Source: Pyricularia pennisetigena
Taxonomy: Eukaryota; Ascomycota; Sordariomycetes; Magnaporthales; Pyriculariaceae
Length of the DNA stretch: 64,000 bases
Assembly (NCBI RefSeq): GCF_004337985.1
Contig: NW_021940927.1
Span: 1-64,000, forward strand
Direction: 5' to 3'
The notes below the pieces were generated by a model. That model saw only the letters and a list, made by a program, of their open reading frames with translations, was not told the DNA's origin and searched no databases. Below, piece after piece: positions 23,153 to 37,300 of this stretch; positions within the stretch are counted from its first letter, which is position 1, and each line of letters starts with the position of its first letter. Made by a program: the position numbers and the translations under genes.

Positions 23153-26100
23153 ATCGCCTTCTTTTTCAACCTAATTGGTTTTCAAATTAATATTGGTTTT
23201 ATATTGTTATAATAACGGGACGGGTACTAGATTGGGAAGTTATCGCCAGTTTATTAACGCGTCGACGCGCTGGAATATAAGGTTTGGTAAATTACCTGTT
23301 AACTATTCGTTATTTTGTTAATTAATCGTATATTTGTAATGTTAATAATTGTATTTTGCGTAAAATAATTTGGAAATAATTCGGCCCCGATTTTATTTAT
23401 ATAAAAACGTATATTTGTGGTTCGTTAAACGTATTTTGTATTTTCGCGGGATATTTTTTTAATATTTTTTAATTTTGTTTTTTCGATTATCGTATTAAAT
23501 CCGTTTCGCTTTTTCGTTTGTTTTTTATTATTTTGGTTTTATTTCGTTTTTGTTTTTCAGTTTAATTATTATATTTTGTTTTTTTAAATATCCGATTTTG
23601 CCTTTTCCTGGTAATATTGCGCCCCTATTTCGGTTTTCTTTTTCATTTTCGGCGCGTTTTTAACCTAATTTTGCACCAAATACCGTAATATTATAATTTG
23701 TTCACAATTTGCTTTACATGCAAACCATAATAAATTCGGGCACAAAGTATAACCCATTCCGGAAATAATTTACTTGCGTAATAATTTAAATTCCGCCCGT
23801 TATATAATTTTTATTTAAAATTATAATGCCGAATATATAATTGTAAATAATTTTTGTTTTTCCTTTATTTTATTTTTGTTTCGCTAATTTGTTATATAGC
23901 TTTTCCCTAATATAACTGGCGACATTGCCGATTTGCAGGTTTTATATAAATTCGCCGTAATTATTACCTAAAAGTTTAAATATATATATTTAAATGATTA
24001 TGTTTCCCGTACCGTTTCGTACCTAATTTAAACCTTTACCACGGTTAAATCGGTTTATCGGTCCGAAACTTTGGGCCCCAATATTCGCAAAATTACCGTC
24101 GTAAATTTCGTAATTAATTTTTGGTCGTTTCGCTGGTTAGTCATTTTTCCAAACTGATAATAAATATAATTTGTACAATTAATTTATTAAATTGCAACGT
24201 TAATAATTTCAATTAGAAATTAGCGAGTTCCGTACCGATTTTACGCGTTATATTAACCTGTTTGCAAACCAAATCGTTTGATATAAAATTTAGATTTTGC
24301 CCCGTTTCCGGTTTAATACGTCCGGCCATGTTTATTACACATTTGCGAAATAGAAATTTTTTATAACGTTCGTTCGTTTAAAACGCGAGGAATTTCTTTT
24401 ATATATATAATAAAATGCAAACGCCGGTTAATTATATCGCGCCCGGTACCGATATATGGAAAATATTGGCGGATATTAATATGGTCGATATAAACGGTTA
24501 TTAGCAACGTTTCGTTACCGTTGCGGATAAATTTCGGTTAATCCGGAAATCGTGGGAATTGCGCAATGTATTTTTGCCCGGCCAATTTAATTATTAGGGT
24601 GGTGGTTATATTATTTTTTGGGCGGTTGGGAATTCGGTATTCGGGTTATAAAACCGGCGTATTTTACAATTGGAATTATAATTTTTTTATTTACCGCGGT
24701 AAACTAATACGGCTGGTAATATTTTTTGAATCGTTTTATTTTCGGTTTTACCTTTTTGTTGGCTTTTTTGTAATACGCGTTTATTTTGGTTTATATATAG
24801 CCCAAATACGTTGCAAATTTTTACTGGTTATATTCCGATAGTTATCCCGCCCATTTAACCAGGTAATAGATAATATGGTAGATTATTTGGTAATTAACGA
24901 CTTGTTTTACCTCGAATTTCTTTTTACTTTCGAATTTTGGTATAGGTAAAATGTTTTTTTATTGCGTAAATAATATTTATAATTCCAATAACGTAATAAG
25001 GAATACGTTATATAATTTTTCGTATTAGGTTAATAACGCGATACGGTATATTTGGGTTCCAATTCGTTCTAATATTTGGAAAAATCCAATATATTTGGGA
25101 ATTAGTTTTAGGTTTTTTCCTTTTTTCAATTGCAAATATTTGGTGGATAAACCGACCCATTATCCCATTTTTAACGTTAATTCGGTATATTTCTGGTTGT
25201 AATATTTCTTTCTGCGTTGGATTATTATTTTCCAATATTATTTGCATTTTTGTTTTATTGCAATGTTTCCGATCGATTTTGCATTGCGGGTACCCCTTTC
25301 AAAATCGCATTGTTTTCGATAAATATATAAAAATCGGGTAAAATACCGGCGTTGGTTATAAATAGGGTGGTTTTTATCGTAATATTAATTAAATTATTAT
25401 ATGAAAATTGTGTTTCGGGGAGCAATCGCATCCAATTCGCGTCGTATTCGTTTGCCAAATAACGAAAATATACTTCAATTTGTTTATTTAAAATTTCTAA
25501 TTGCCCATCCGTATAAAAATAAAATATTGTCGACAATTTTCGCTTTATTCGCTAATTATAATATAGGTTTTCCCAAAACCTCGACGTAAATATCAACTTT
25601 TTATCGGATATAGTTTTTTTCGGTAATTCCCATTTTAATTCGATTTTGTTGTAAATTAATTCGGCCAATTCCGCATGTATATTAATTATAAAATATAACA
25701 AAAATTAAATGCGTCTCCAAAATTAATTTATAATAATAAAAATATTATTATATACCTGTTTTTAATTATATTTCGTTTAAACCTATAATGAAATCCATAA
25801 ACACTTTTTCAAATGGTCCTGCGGAAATAAATAATAATTGCAATTTCCAATATACTTGGGGGTTGTACATTGTAACCCCCTCTTTGAGGGGGTTACAAAA
25901 TTCTGATTCACGACAAAATCGTGGGCCACCAACCTGTTTGAAAATCCGGAAAAATATGTACCTTACCCACATTTAAACGCGTATTATAAATCGAAATTAA
26001 ATCAGATGGGGATAACAAAAGAATATTGTGCAATACCGCTGTCTATTAATATTAAAAATTATTTTTTAATAGTTTTCAAATTTTTAAATAGTTGGTTATT

Positions 26101-29100
26101 TGTCGAAATTTATAGAATTGGTACTTACGTACTCACATTTTCGACCCCCGGTTAAATAATTATATAAAATAGTAAAAATGTAGGGGGACATAAATTTTAC
26201 TTCGATTTATAACAATTTAACAAAAATGAAAAAATTTACCAATAAATTAATATATTACCCAAATTATTTACAAAAAGCAATTTCCCATATTAAATATTGA
26301 ACGATTAAATGATTTAATTAATAACTAATTATAACAAATTCCGTAAATTATTTAATAAAAAAGTAAAAATATTATTCGAATTTCAATATAGATTTTTAAA
26401 TAATAAATACTCATTTGAAATAAAATAATTAATTACAAAATTAGAAATTAAATATTTGTATATTTCCCTATATAAAATCTTTATTTTTTTTATAATTATA
26501 AAAAAAGGAACTTATTTAAATATTATTTTTATTAATATAAATATTAAAATATATAAAATTTTAGAACTTTGTTTCAAATTTAACTTATACACTACTATTC
26601 TTCATTTTCTGGTAAGTATTTTACCAAATTTATTATATTTAATTATTTATTAAATTATTCAATTCTTTCATATTTAGTATGGGAACCCGGTTTTTTGCAA
26701 ATAATTTGCTTAATATACTATTTTATTAGCAAAATTTGTTACATTTGGTTAATTTTTAGAAATCGAAATAAAATTTCATTTTCCTCCGTATTTTTACTAT
26801 TATATATAATTATTTAACCGGGGGTTAAAAATGCGTATACGTAAGTACCTATTTTGCTAAATATTTTATATATAAAATTGGGGAATACTCGTATAAAATG
26901 CGATTTAATTTTATAATAATTATTATTTTATACAAATTGTTAATATATTAAAATTGTACATACCGGGGCTATTTTGGGCCTATTATATCTGTTTTAATGT
27001 GGGTAAGATACATATTTTTCCAGATTTTCAAACAGGTTGGTGGCCCACGATTTTGTCGTGAATCAGAATTTTGTAACCCCCTCTTTGAGGGGGTCCACAA
27101 CGTACAACCCCCAAGTAATTTGGAAAATTTGGATTTCGTTTTTTAATATATTTAACATTTTTAAATATAATTACGAACGTTTCGATTTAATTTGGACCAA
27201 AAAGGCGGACCCGAAAAACGGCCAGAATTTTATCGTAGTTCATATAACCCGTTAACGGGGTATTATAAGATAATTCTAACAATTTTTATTTTAAAAACTT
27301 TTGTTTTGGGATAAAAATGCGTCGTTTATATAATAGCAATTTGTTTGGAAATATTTTCCGGCGTTTTAGCCGTTGGGGTTTTTTGCATTTTCGATAATTA
27401 TTTCCCAATTTCGGAATTAACATTTTGGATGCGCGAAATAAATTGGAAAGACGGGATTAAAACGTCCATATTATACGGGTTTTCGCGTTATATGAAAATT
27501 CGAATTATTTGTCGAAAAAATAACTAAATGTTAATAGGTATTTGGTAAATTTTCAAATTAGTAAAAGGGCGTTTTAAAAGTTTATGATTTTCGTATTACA
27601 TTTTTATTTATCTTTTATATTACAAAGAAAACGGGAGTTGTTAAATAATGTTTGTTTATATTAGTGTTTTAGCTTACGTAATAAACTACATGGGATAATT
27701 TATGTAACTATTTAATTTATTTTGCAAAACGAAGGCAACAACCTTTATTTTAACACCGGCATTTCTTTTTTATACGTTCGTTATATATTACAATTATTGC
27801 AAAAAGCGATTGCTAAACGACGAATTGATTAATACGGCGATTGCGCGGTCCCGGTTGCGGACAATTAACAAAATATAACTCCCTTCGGTCACAATACGTT
27901 CGGATTTTGCGTTAAATTATTGTTGGACAACCCGCCTGCCAAATTGGGTGGGACCGCGTCGCGAATAGGTTTAATTTTCGATTTTAACTAATAATTCCGG
28001 CCTATTTATTAATTGTTTTTATAAACGCTCCTATCATTTAGGTTTCCTATTATTCAGGTATAATAACGCTTTTCGGATTATTTCCGGGTTAATTAATTGC
28101 AAATCTTTCGGGGCTATTTCGTATATAAAAAACCCTTTTTTTCCGTAAAATCTTTCGTTTATAATATTTTTCTTTATTAATTTTCAATCAGTTAAATTTT
28201 CGCTCTTTCGCCTTTTTTTGGTTCCTGCCTTGTTTCTCTACCTTTTTGGCGTTCGTTTATTATTGCCAACCCCTCTTTTTAAATTTGCATTATTTTTTTA
28301 CCGTTCCGCCATTAAATTCGCTAATATTTTCACGATATTTTGCCTTTATTTTGCTTGTTTCGCGTTTATTTCGCCCATTTTGCTTTGAATTTATTTCTCT
28401 AATATGGCCGTAGGTAAATTTACTTTTGGATAGTTTTTTTCAATTATTATTAAACTATTAATCAATTTTTCGCGTTTTTAAAAACCGTTTTCCCCCCTTA
28501 TATATTTTATTTTGGTTATTTAAATTTCTTCTTATTCGGCAAACAAATTTTCAAAGGGCCAAACGGAGTTTTATTATAATTTTCGTAAATTATTTATCCG
28601 TTATACTAAGTATATTTTTGGTTATTTGTATAAACCCATACAAATTTAATCCATTTCGAACTTTTTTTTTCGTTTGGGTATTTTGGAATTATTTTTAACT
28701 TTTTACGTTTTTTTAACAAGTTTTACCATTATTTTCAAACCGGTTCTATTATTTTTGCGCGTTTACAATTTTAGAAAAACCGATAAATTGTTTAAAAATA
28801 AATCCAAAAAGGAAAATAACCGTTTTACCAACACCACGCCGCGCAAACGCAAAACCGAAGGTATCCCAATTAAAGTCCCGATTACAATTATAATTCTAAA
28901 CTTCTTCAAAGCGCCTTTTTTATATTCGCTCCTTTTATCAAACGCCTTTTTTAAAATTTCAAACGCTGGCGGGTTATTATTAAACATATGCTCCTAATAA
29001 CGTTGTACGAGGGTAATTCCGCCGCGAACGACGATTTCTTATATTTCGGCCCTGCGAAGTTCCGTAATATAGGTTGCGCTACCGCTATCCGCTAATTTAA

Positions 29101-29120
29101 CGTTTTAAAATTCGGTCGCC
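23153..29120 (-). mobile_element. Minus-strand Ty3/gypsy remnant (integrase and earlier pol), RIP-mutated
   Basis: On the minus strand an integrase C-terminal piece (25247-25008, ending NIPYRVI) is preceded by 25536-25255 (FYTDGQLEILNKQIEVYFRY; family HPQTDGQTEVVNQ) and by the integrase start just below 25855 (LFISAGPFEKVFMDFIIGLN). The DDE-related element 25855-27115 interrupts it; above 27117 the frame continues into KKRNPNFPN, the zinc-finger end. Further up, 27250-27540 resembles RNase H tail sequence (a STNN patch), weakly. 23153-24960 is the part beyond integrase; part of it (about 23280-24330) is repeated at 55860-56900. The chromovirus insertion at 29126 cuts its upstream part. Confidence 0.65.
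25855..27115. mobile_element. Non-autonomous DDE-related element, 1261 bp
   Basis: It starts CTTGGGGGTTGTAC and ends with the matching inverted repeat. The ends share the hairpin and the ATTCTGATTCACGAC stretch of the transposon at 671-3356. TA is present on both sides (25853-25854, 27116-27117). Terminal repeats run about 130 bp (through CACCAACCTGTTTGAAAATC). A second, inner inverted repeat (about 26125-26195 and 26790-26860) makes the element strongly foldback. There is no transposase. It sits inside the integrase of the minus-strand gypsy. Confidence 0.9.
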
Positions 29121-29125
29121 ACAAC

Positions 29126-29599
29126 TGTTACGACCAGATAGTTGGGCCGGTACCAGGGAGGCCAGGTGGGGTTACACCCCTCCTAACGACACTCGCCCAA
29201 AGGAAACACCGACCAGTAGAAACAGGATCACGTAAAAATAATATCACGTAACAGCACGTAACAGGAAAAATGCTATAAGCGATAAATACCAAAAACCATA
29301 TAGCACTCATAGCAGGTAATATAAACAATATGGCCGTTTATTAACATATCCAACATATTACGCATATTACATTTGGGACAAGGTTTATATAAGGACACGT
29401 TTATTACCATATAAATAAATTCAATTTTAAAATTGTTTAGCAGCAATTAAATTTTAATTAATTTTAATATTTATTTAAAAACGAATATAATTTCACCCCC
29501 AATTATTAAAAACCCCAGTTACCCAGTTAGACGCTTAATTGTTTCAACCCACTATATTTTACCATAAAAACAGGTTACCCCGATATTTTAATCGTAACA
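29126..29599 (+). repeat. 5' LTR of the RIP-mutated chromovirus
   Basis: 474 bp from TGTTACGACC to AATCGTAACA. It is less mutated than its partner at 43490: many CpA sites here are TpA there. The last 100 bp are also related to the inverted LTR-like sequence at 63510-63782, which is unmutated. Confidence 0.9.
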
Positions 29600-29992
29600 T
29601 TTTAATTGCTCCTGTTCAGTATTTTGCTTTAAAATATACCGAACAATACCGCCGAAATAATATTTTCCAACAAAACCACCTTTTAAACCCCTTTTACCAC
29701 CAACGTTCCGGCCAGCGTTAACGCCTTGCGTTAAATGGTCGCGACGCTCCAAACCGAAAATCGACAATTTTAGGAACGAATAACCGAACAAATTAACCGA
29801 ATTAACAAAAATTATATTAAATACCATTTATTATTGTTATACGACAGTATTACAGGTACCTTGCAGGGACGTTTTACAAAAACCCGGATATATTTTTATT
29901 TTAACGAAAATAATTTCGATAATAACGCAAATAAAATTATTTACGCAATTTCGTTTTTAAAAGGCGACGCGTTCGCCTAATTCGAACCAACG

Positions 29993-30301
29993 TTGCGAAA
30001 TTACCTGAATTATAATAAAAAAAACCGTAAAATTGAAACCAACCGCATTTTCGACGATTACGAAAATTTCGAAAAATATTTTAGGGGAGCATTCGGTAAC
30101 CCAAACGAGGTATGTACGGTTCAACGTAAATTGGTGCGTTTTACCCAAACCAAATCGGCATCTAAATATACCAGTAAATTTCGACAAATTACCGCCAAAT
30201 TATTATGGGGCCCTAAAGCCCTAATGGCACGTTTTTATACGGGATTTAAAAAAAAATTAAAAACAAATTTGTTAAAAAAAACGACCCAATATCCTAATTA
30301 A
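29993..30301 (+). pseudogene. Gag fragment of the RIP-mutated chromovirus
   Basis: This open 102-residue stretch matches the retrotransposon gag domain of fungal gypsy elements: a FENFEKYFRGAFGNP-like core, then SASKYTSKFRQITAKL and ALMARFYTGFKKKLK. Stops before and after show it is one part of a broken gag. The zinc knuckle (FKCDKIGHIAKNYPE) follows near 30535-30580 after several stops. Confidence 0.75.
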
Positions 30302-32519
30302 ATACGTAAAACTAGCAGTTAAAATTAATAACCGACAATACGAAAAAAAACTGGAACCACGCGAAAAACGTAACGCACGGGAACCTATTTTATAATTAAC
30401 CAATACAGGACGCAAATATCAATACCCCAAACCGTTTCGCCACTATAGTATTTCGCACGGAATATATAGCGGATTTATGGATTTTAACGCGATATAATAT
30501 AAAAAACCTCACAAAAATCCCAAAAATAGCAAATATTTTAAATGCGACAAAATAGGGCATATTGCAAAAAATTACCCGGAAACCAAAATAACGCCCCCGG
30601 TTTTACCCTCGATTTTAAAAACAAACCCGAAAAAACACGAAAATTTGACGCCACCAATTATTAACAAATATAACCTAGCCAATATAATTTAATAAATTGG
30701 ACCGCCTGCTACGACAATAATTACGTAACTCATAATAGTTCCAAAATCGACGTAAAATAATATTTACAAAAACCCCGAGGTATTCGAACCCTAATAATAG
30801 GAAATCGAATATTTATTGGAATAAAACAACCAATTAATTTATACCGACAAAATACCGAATTACCCGAATTTACAAATTCGGACGTTTTAGGAAAGTCGGA
30901 TGCGGAATTATTGGAATAAACCTATTATATTAAAATAACAAACCAATTATTAACCAAAATCTTTTTTAGCGATATTGTAGGAAAGAATTCCAGCGACGAA
31001 GGGAACAAAACCCCAAATATATATAATATAGAAAAACAAACGATATCGACAAATATATTAAAAAATTAATTAATTTATACCGAAACCACCAATTAGTTCA
31101 ATTCCCAGGATATACCCTAGCCTAAAAAAGGCAAAAATCGTTAAAAAACCCGCACTTTATATTTGGAAATTACCCAATATTCAATATTAAAAACCCAAAA
31201 TATATCCATATTTTTTGGGTTGAATATTTCCGAAATAATTGCGGAATCCACCTAAACAGAAAAATCCACAACGATTTTTTCCTTCGACGACGATTAACGA
31301 CCGGAATTTACGAAATTTACACTATTTAAAAATTACCCAATTGGGAAATTAGGATTAAATTCCGAAACGAACCAGCAATTATTTTTACGCTTAACGACGG
31401 ATATTTTATAATATATTATAACCAACCAAATTTCCTATAATACAAATGCATCCGCAACGTATGCAAAATCCATATGCTAACCAAAATACAAAATTAGCAC
31501 GTACGGAAATAACAATACCAAATACCTGTTCCCATAACCAAAATTATGTAAAACCAAAAATAAAAAACAAACAAACGCCTACAAATGCGCGCAAAATACC
31601 TGCACCAACCAAATATTTATTCGACGAAATTAAAACGAGGAATAATTTCGCACCCAAAAACAAAAAAACAAAGAACCTACGACGCGAATTTAGCAAATTA
31701 AAAAACTAAAATAACCAAACGGTACAGGGTACCGAACGGCGACGATAAAAGCGGAATAAAAAACCCTAAACGTTACGCAAAATACGGTAATAGGATACGA
31801 ACATATATTTTTTAATATATAATTCGATAAAAAACCCATACAAGCATTTTTCGACAGTGGAATATAAAACAATTATATATTACCAAAAATCGTAGCAAAA
31901 CGACGGATATTTTGGTAATAAAAACGAAAATTATACCAGTTGCAAACCGTGGAAGGAGAGACAATTTTATACGGGAACGGTATGATCGAAATAAAAACCG
32001 TATATTTTTGGATGGAAAATTATAAACGAAAAAAATAAATTATTTTGGATATTACGGAAATAAAGGACAAAAACATAATTTTCAAAAGATTTCAATTTAA
32101 AAAAAGCAACCCCAGGATAAATCAGATAACCGGCGAAATTTAATGGGAAAAACCGTTAATTTTTGAGAAAAAAACCGAAAAACGGATTTTACGCAACGCG
32201 CGTAAAGTATAAAAACGAAATTAACAAAAATTTATAACGCTATTTAAAAAAAGCGAACCACGCCTGGAATCAATATCGGAAAAATCGCGATTATTTATAA
32301 GCGAAAAACGATCGAATTTTACCACATTAATCGACAATATCCCGGCCGAATACCGGATATACGAACGATTATTCAACCTAAAATTCGAAACAGGATTACC
32401 CGAACATAACCCGTTCGACCACGAAATACCATTGAAGAAAAAAGCACACCACAAATTCCATAAAATATACGGTTTAAGCCCGATATAAATGGAAATATTC
32501 AACGAATATTTCGCAGAAA

Positions 32520-33770
32520 CCTTAAAAGAATTATATTAAACCATTAATACTACCAGCAAAATACCCAATCTTTTTCGTTCTAAAAAAAAACGGAAAATTA
32601 CAATTATGCGTAAATTACAAACAATTAAACGACATTACCATAAAAAATTGCTACTCATTCCCACTAATAGGAAAATTCCGAAATATATTTTATTAAATAT
32701 AATAATTTACGATATTAAATTTCAAAAAAACATATAATTTAATCCGTATAAGAAAAGGCGAAAAATGGAAAATAGCGTTTCGTACCCGACGAAAAGATTA
32801 CAAATATCTAATCATGCCTTTCGGTTTTATTAACGCCCCAGCAATTTTCCAAACCATAATTAATTACGTTTTTAGGAAATGCCTAAATATTTTCGTCGTT
32901 ATTTACCTGGATAACATCTTTGTTTTTTCCAAAACGTTGGAAAAATATAAAAAACACGTTTACACAATTTTACAAAAGCTGCAAAACGTTAAATTTTTAA
33001 TTAAACCAAAGAAATGTTTGTTTTATAGCAAGCAAATTAATTTCCTAAAATATACCATCGTTCCTGGAAAGATTAGGATGGAGGAATTAAAAGTCCAAAC
33101 AATAAAAAAATGGCCTTAACCGCAAAACGTGAAAAACGTTCGAACCTTTTTCGGATTCGTAAATTTTTACAGAAAATTTATTAAAGGATATGGCGCGATC
33201 GCCACCCCATTAACCAATATAACCAAGAAAAACCTGGAATTCCAATAAACGGAATAAATATAACAAACCTTCGAACAATTACGAAACGCAATAACCAAAA
33301 AACCAATTTTCAAAATACCAAACCCAACGAAATTTTTTAAAGTCGAAACCGACGTATCCGATTACGTAATTGGAGGATAATTTAACCAGCGAAATAAAAA
33401 AGGAAAATCGCACCCCTGCGCCTTTTTTTCACAAAAATTACATGGACCAAAATTCAATTACCAAATTTACGATAAAAAATTTATGGCCATTATTAAAACT
33501 TTCGAAAAATGGAAACCACAGTTATCCGGAATTAGATATAAAATATTAATTTATACGGACCACAAAAACCTAATTTATTTTACTATTAGTAAAATATTAA
33601 ACAAACGATAAATTAAATGGTTAAAACTTTTATTAAAATTCCATTTTGGGATTATTTACCGAAACAAAACAGAAAACGGCAGGGTAAACGCCTTTAACCG
33701 AAAATTAAATCACGAAAATATAATACCGGAGGAAATACAACTTATTTTTACGATAAATAAAAACGGAAAC
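32520..33770 (+). pseudogene. RT and RNase H of the RIP-mutated chromovirus
   Basis: An open stretch 32814-33119 carries MPFGFINAPAIFQTI and VVIYLDNIFVFS. The catalytic YxDD has become YLDN (GAT to AAT, RIP type). RNase H follows with [47 protein letters not shown] and IYTDHKNLIYFT, broken by several TAA/TAG codons. Unable to encode active enzyme. Confidence 0.85.
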
Positions 33771-33930
33771 CTTTTACCAGCATACCAAAACCTAATAATA
33801 ACGAATACGATAATTATATTAGAGTAAATACGGAAAATCCACGGAAATAAAACCCACGGATACCAAAGAATTTCCAAAATATAAAAACGGTTAAAATAAT
33901 ACTATAATTTCCAAAAAACCCGATAAAAAA

Positions 33931-34315
33931 TATTATAGCAATACCATAAAATAAATTAGGTATACGTTTAGCAAAGATAATCAAGGGATTAATAATACGT
34001 ATAACAGGTTACCATAATATTTTTCCATAGCATTTAAATTTAAAAACTAACTTTTAAAAAATTAGGTTTGAACCTGCAATTTTTAAATTAAAAAACCCCT
34101 TTTTATAAACGGCGTTCCCCTAACATTTTATATGCTAAATTACAATTTAGGTAAGCCTTTATTTGCGGAATTTATATTATGCGTTACAATTATTTACACG
34201 TAACGTTATATATAAATAAAAGATAAATTTGTACCTGCATTTATTTACCCTTTCCTAAATAAATAATTAACCTGCACGTAATTTATACGTAATTGGTTTA
34301 TTTTTAACCGTAACA
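33931..34315 (-). repeat. 3' LTR of the nested gypsy
   Basis: It aligns end to end with the solo LTR 7130-7515. TGTCATGGCAATGCC there reads TATTATAGCAATACC here, so the differences are RIP-type transitions. On the minus strand it lies downstream of the coding region, next to the polypurine tract. Confidence 0.9.
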
Positions 34316-37300
34316 ATTATCCCCCCTTTGGAAAAAACGTCCTCGTTATCGTTTATTGCCTCAGGTTTCAAAACGGGGTAATTTAAAAAAAACGCAAAAC
34401 AAACGCAAATTTATTTATCCCCATTTTGGATGCAAAAGAACCAATCCATTATTTCTAACAAAACTTATAACGTTATAAATTTTTAACCCCGCGAAATCAA
34501 CGCGTTTTTTATTTGGTTAGTTTTCCCTTTATTTCTTTTGCAATTATATTTTTCCTTTTTAATTTTTACGTTTTAAAATAACGTTTGCCTTTATTACGAT
34601 AATATTTGCGTTTTTTTGCGTATTATTAAATTTTTTATTTAATATTTTTATATTTTATTTCAAATCAACAATTCCCCTAAATCCCATTATGTTTGCCCAA
34701 ACGTTTGGTAACGGTATTCTTTTAAAAATACCGGTATTATTTACAATAAAACGGTTTGTATAAAATATTTCCGACGCGGCGTAAAAAAACCGAAAACAAA
34801 CAAACCTTCCCCGATTTCGAATGTATGTAGGAAATATTTACGTCGAAAAAACATTTTAGCAAATTTTATTTATATTGCGAAAAATATTCCCGGTTTTGCG
34901 AATTTGTAAATTATTTTTCCTTTACGTTTTCCTGTTTATTTTATTTTTTTGAGGAAAATGTATTTAACGTTAATTAGGTAATTGGTATTATATCCGGCAA
35001 TTTTGCCAATATATTTTATTACGCCGATTTGGTTTAGCAAATCGTTCTTTTTAAAGCAAATGTGGTTTTGTTTTAGCAAATTAATATTTTCACTGTAATT
35101 TGAATACGTTTTTTTGGATGCAATCCAGCATTTTAAAACCGAAAAGCGTAAATATTTTGGCTAAACCGGTATTTTCAAATTTCGCAATTCCCAAACCCGC
35201 GTATTGGACGAAATTATAACGGTTTAAATTTATTATCCTACCGAAATGGAAATTATACCAAATATTTGGGTAAACCCCTGCGTTTCCCTTTTATATATTC
35301 GAAGTTAATTTTATTGAATTGTTTGTAAACGTTTCGCAATATACGCCGTAACGGCACCGCGTTTTATATTTTTATTCCCCCAATATAAAATATTTCAATT
35401 TGCGCAAATTTAATTCGAAATTGCCCGGGGCGTTTGGGAAACCGTTAAAACGATTTGGATTACCGAAAACCGTCCTGCCAAAAAAAATAAAGGAAATGGT
35501 AGCGATAATAATATCCCTAATAAAAATCCGGATATTTTTGCTCCGTTTTATCCAATTAACGTTAACGAAAAACCTATTCCCCGCGAACGTAAACCGTTTA
35601 TTTTTATTACCCCTGGTTTTAATAATAATAATACCTTTAACCAGGGTTTTAATGCGCCGGTTAAATTTCGTTTAAATATCGCTGTCCAAAAACCTATTTT
35701 TCGTAAACGTAAACCTTCCGTTCCGGTTATTTTTACCCCCGGTAACGATAATATTCCTACCCCTGTTTTTGGCCCTAAACCAATTTAAAATTAAATAGCA
35801 ATAACCCCGTTAAATCCGCAACGTGCAATAAATAACCAACTTAAACGCCAATTTATCGAATATTAGCGTAATTATATTATTCCTATAATTGGATTTTTGC
35901 CGGCATTTACCCCAAACGCTGCAATTTCCAATCGTCAGCTGTTTTTTCGTCAAACGAAAATTAAGGGCGGTTTCTGTATATTCCGTTTAAATTTTACGAA
36001 TTTTTCGGTTCGCAATATTATACGCATTGGCGTATTTCCCAAAAAACGCTCGGAAAACCCCATATTTTTTCCAAATAAACGATAAAATTAAAATAATATT
36101 ATAATTCCGTTATTTTTTATAGATTTAATTTTTTGGTAATTAAATTAATTTAAACGAATGCATTATTTTAATTGTAATTTTTTTGCGTTTTCCACGTTTT
36201 ACTATTTTATTTGGTTTATTTAATACAGGTTTTCCCCTGGGTTTGGTTTTCCGTAATTATTTTTGGAAAAATTGCTTTATTTTTCCCTTTGCGGACAAAT
36301 CGGATTCGGTAACCTATTGGTTATATTTAACTGGCCAATTTAACCATTTAACCAAATAATAAATAATACCGTTTTTTATATATTTGTTTTTAATTTTTTT
36401 AACGTTCCATTTTTCGTCGTCCTTTAAATTTGGGCACGGTATCGTTTTATAATTATGTGGATTGCGTGGTTTTTATAATTTAAAAAATTATATTGGGAAA
36501 ATATCGTATAACCGTTCGAATTATATTGGTAACGTTAATTAATAGGTTTATTTTTTTATTTTGTGCAAAATTCGGAAAGATCCCACGTATTTGGGTTTAA
36601 ATTTATTATTCCCTTTAAATTTAGTATTGCGAATTAATAATCGCACCCAATTTTCTCGTTTAAATTTTATAAATTTATATTTTTTATCGTAATATTTTTT
36701 ATACTTTTTTACTATTTGCACCCACGATTCCCGAAAATTTTCCTTTATTTTTGTTAATTTGTCGAAACGGTTTTATATTGTTAAAATAATATTTATCCCC
36801 CCTTTTAAAAATTCGTTTTCGGGTCGCAAATGGAAATTTCCTTTTTTTGTTTATAAAAACCATTATTGGAAATATACCAATTATTTCCTCAAAAACGTTA
36901 TTATACGCGTATTTAATAATGGATAATAATAATACCCATATATTTTATTTTTCGCCTGCGTAATATTTAAAATATTGTTTGATAATTTGGTTAAAACGTT
37001 TAATTTGGCCATTTGTTTAAAAGTAAAAAACCGTAAGTATTTTACGTTTAATATTCGATTCGTAATACAACTTTTTCCAAAATTCGCTAGTAAATAATTT
37101 ATTTTTATCGGAAATAATACCCAATAAAAATCCATATCGGCATTCGATTTCCTTTGTAAAAATTTAAACAAATTCAAAAATATCGATATCGTTATTCACG
37201 GGTATAAATCGTGCTATTCTTGTTAAACGATTAACCACAGTAACAATTGCGTCCATTATAATTAAATTGTATTTTATTTCGGGAAATCCGATAATAAAAT

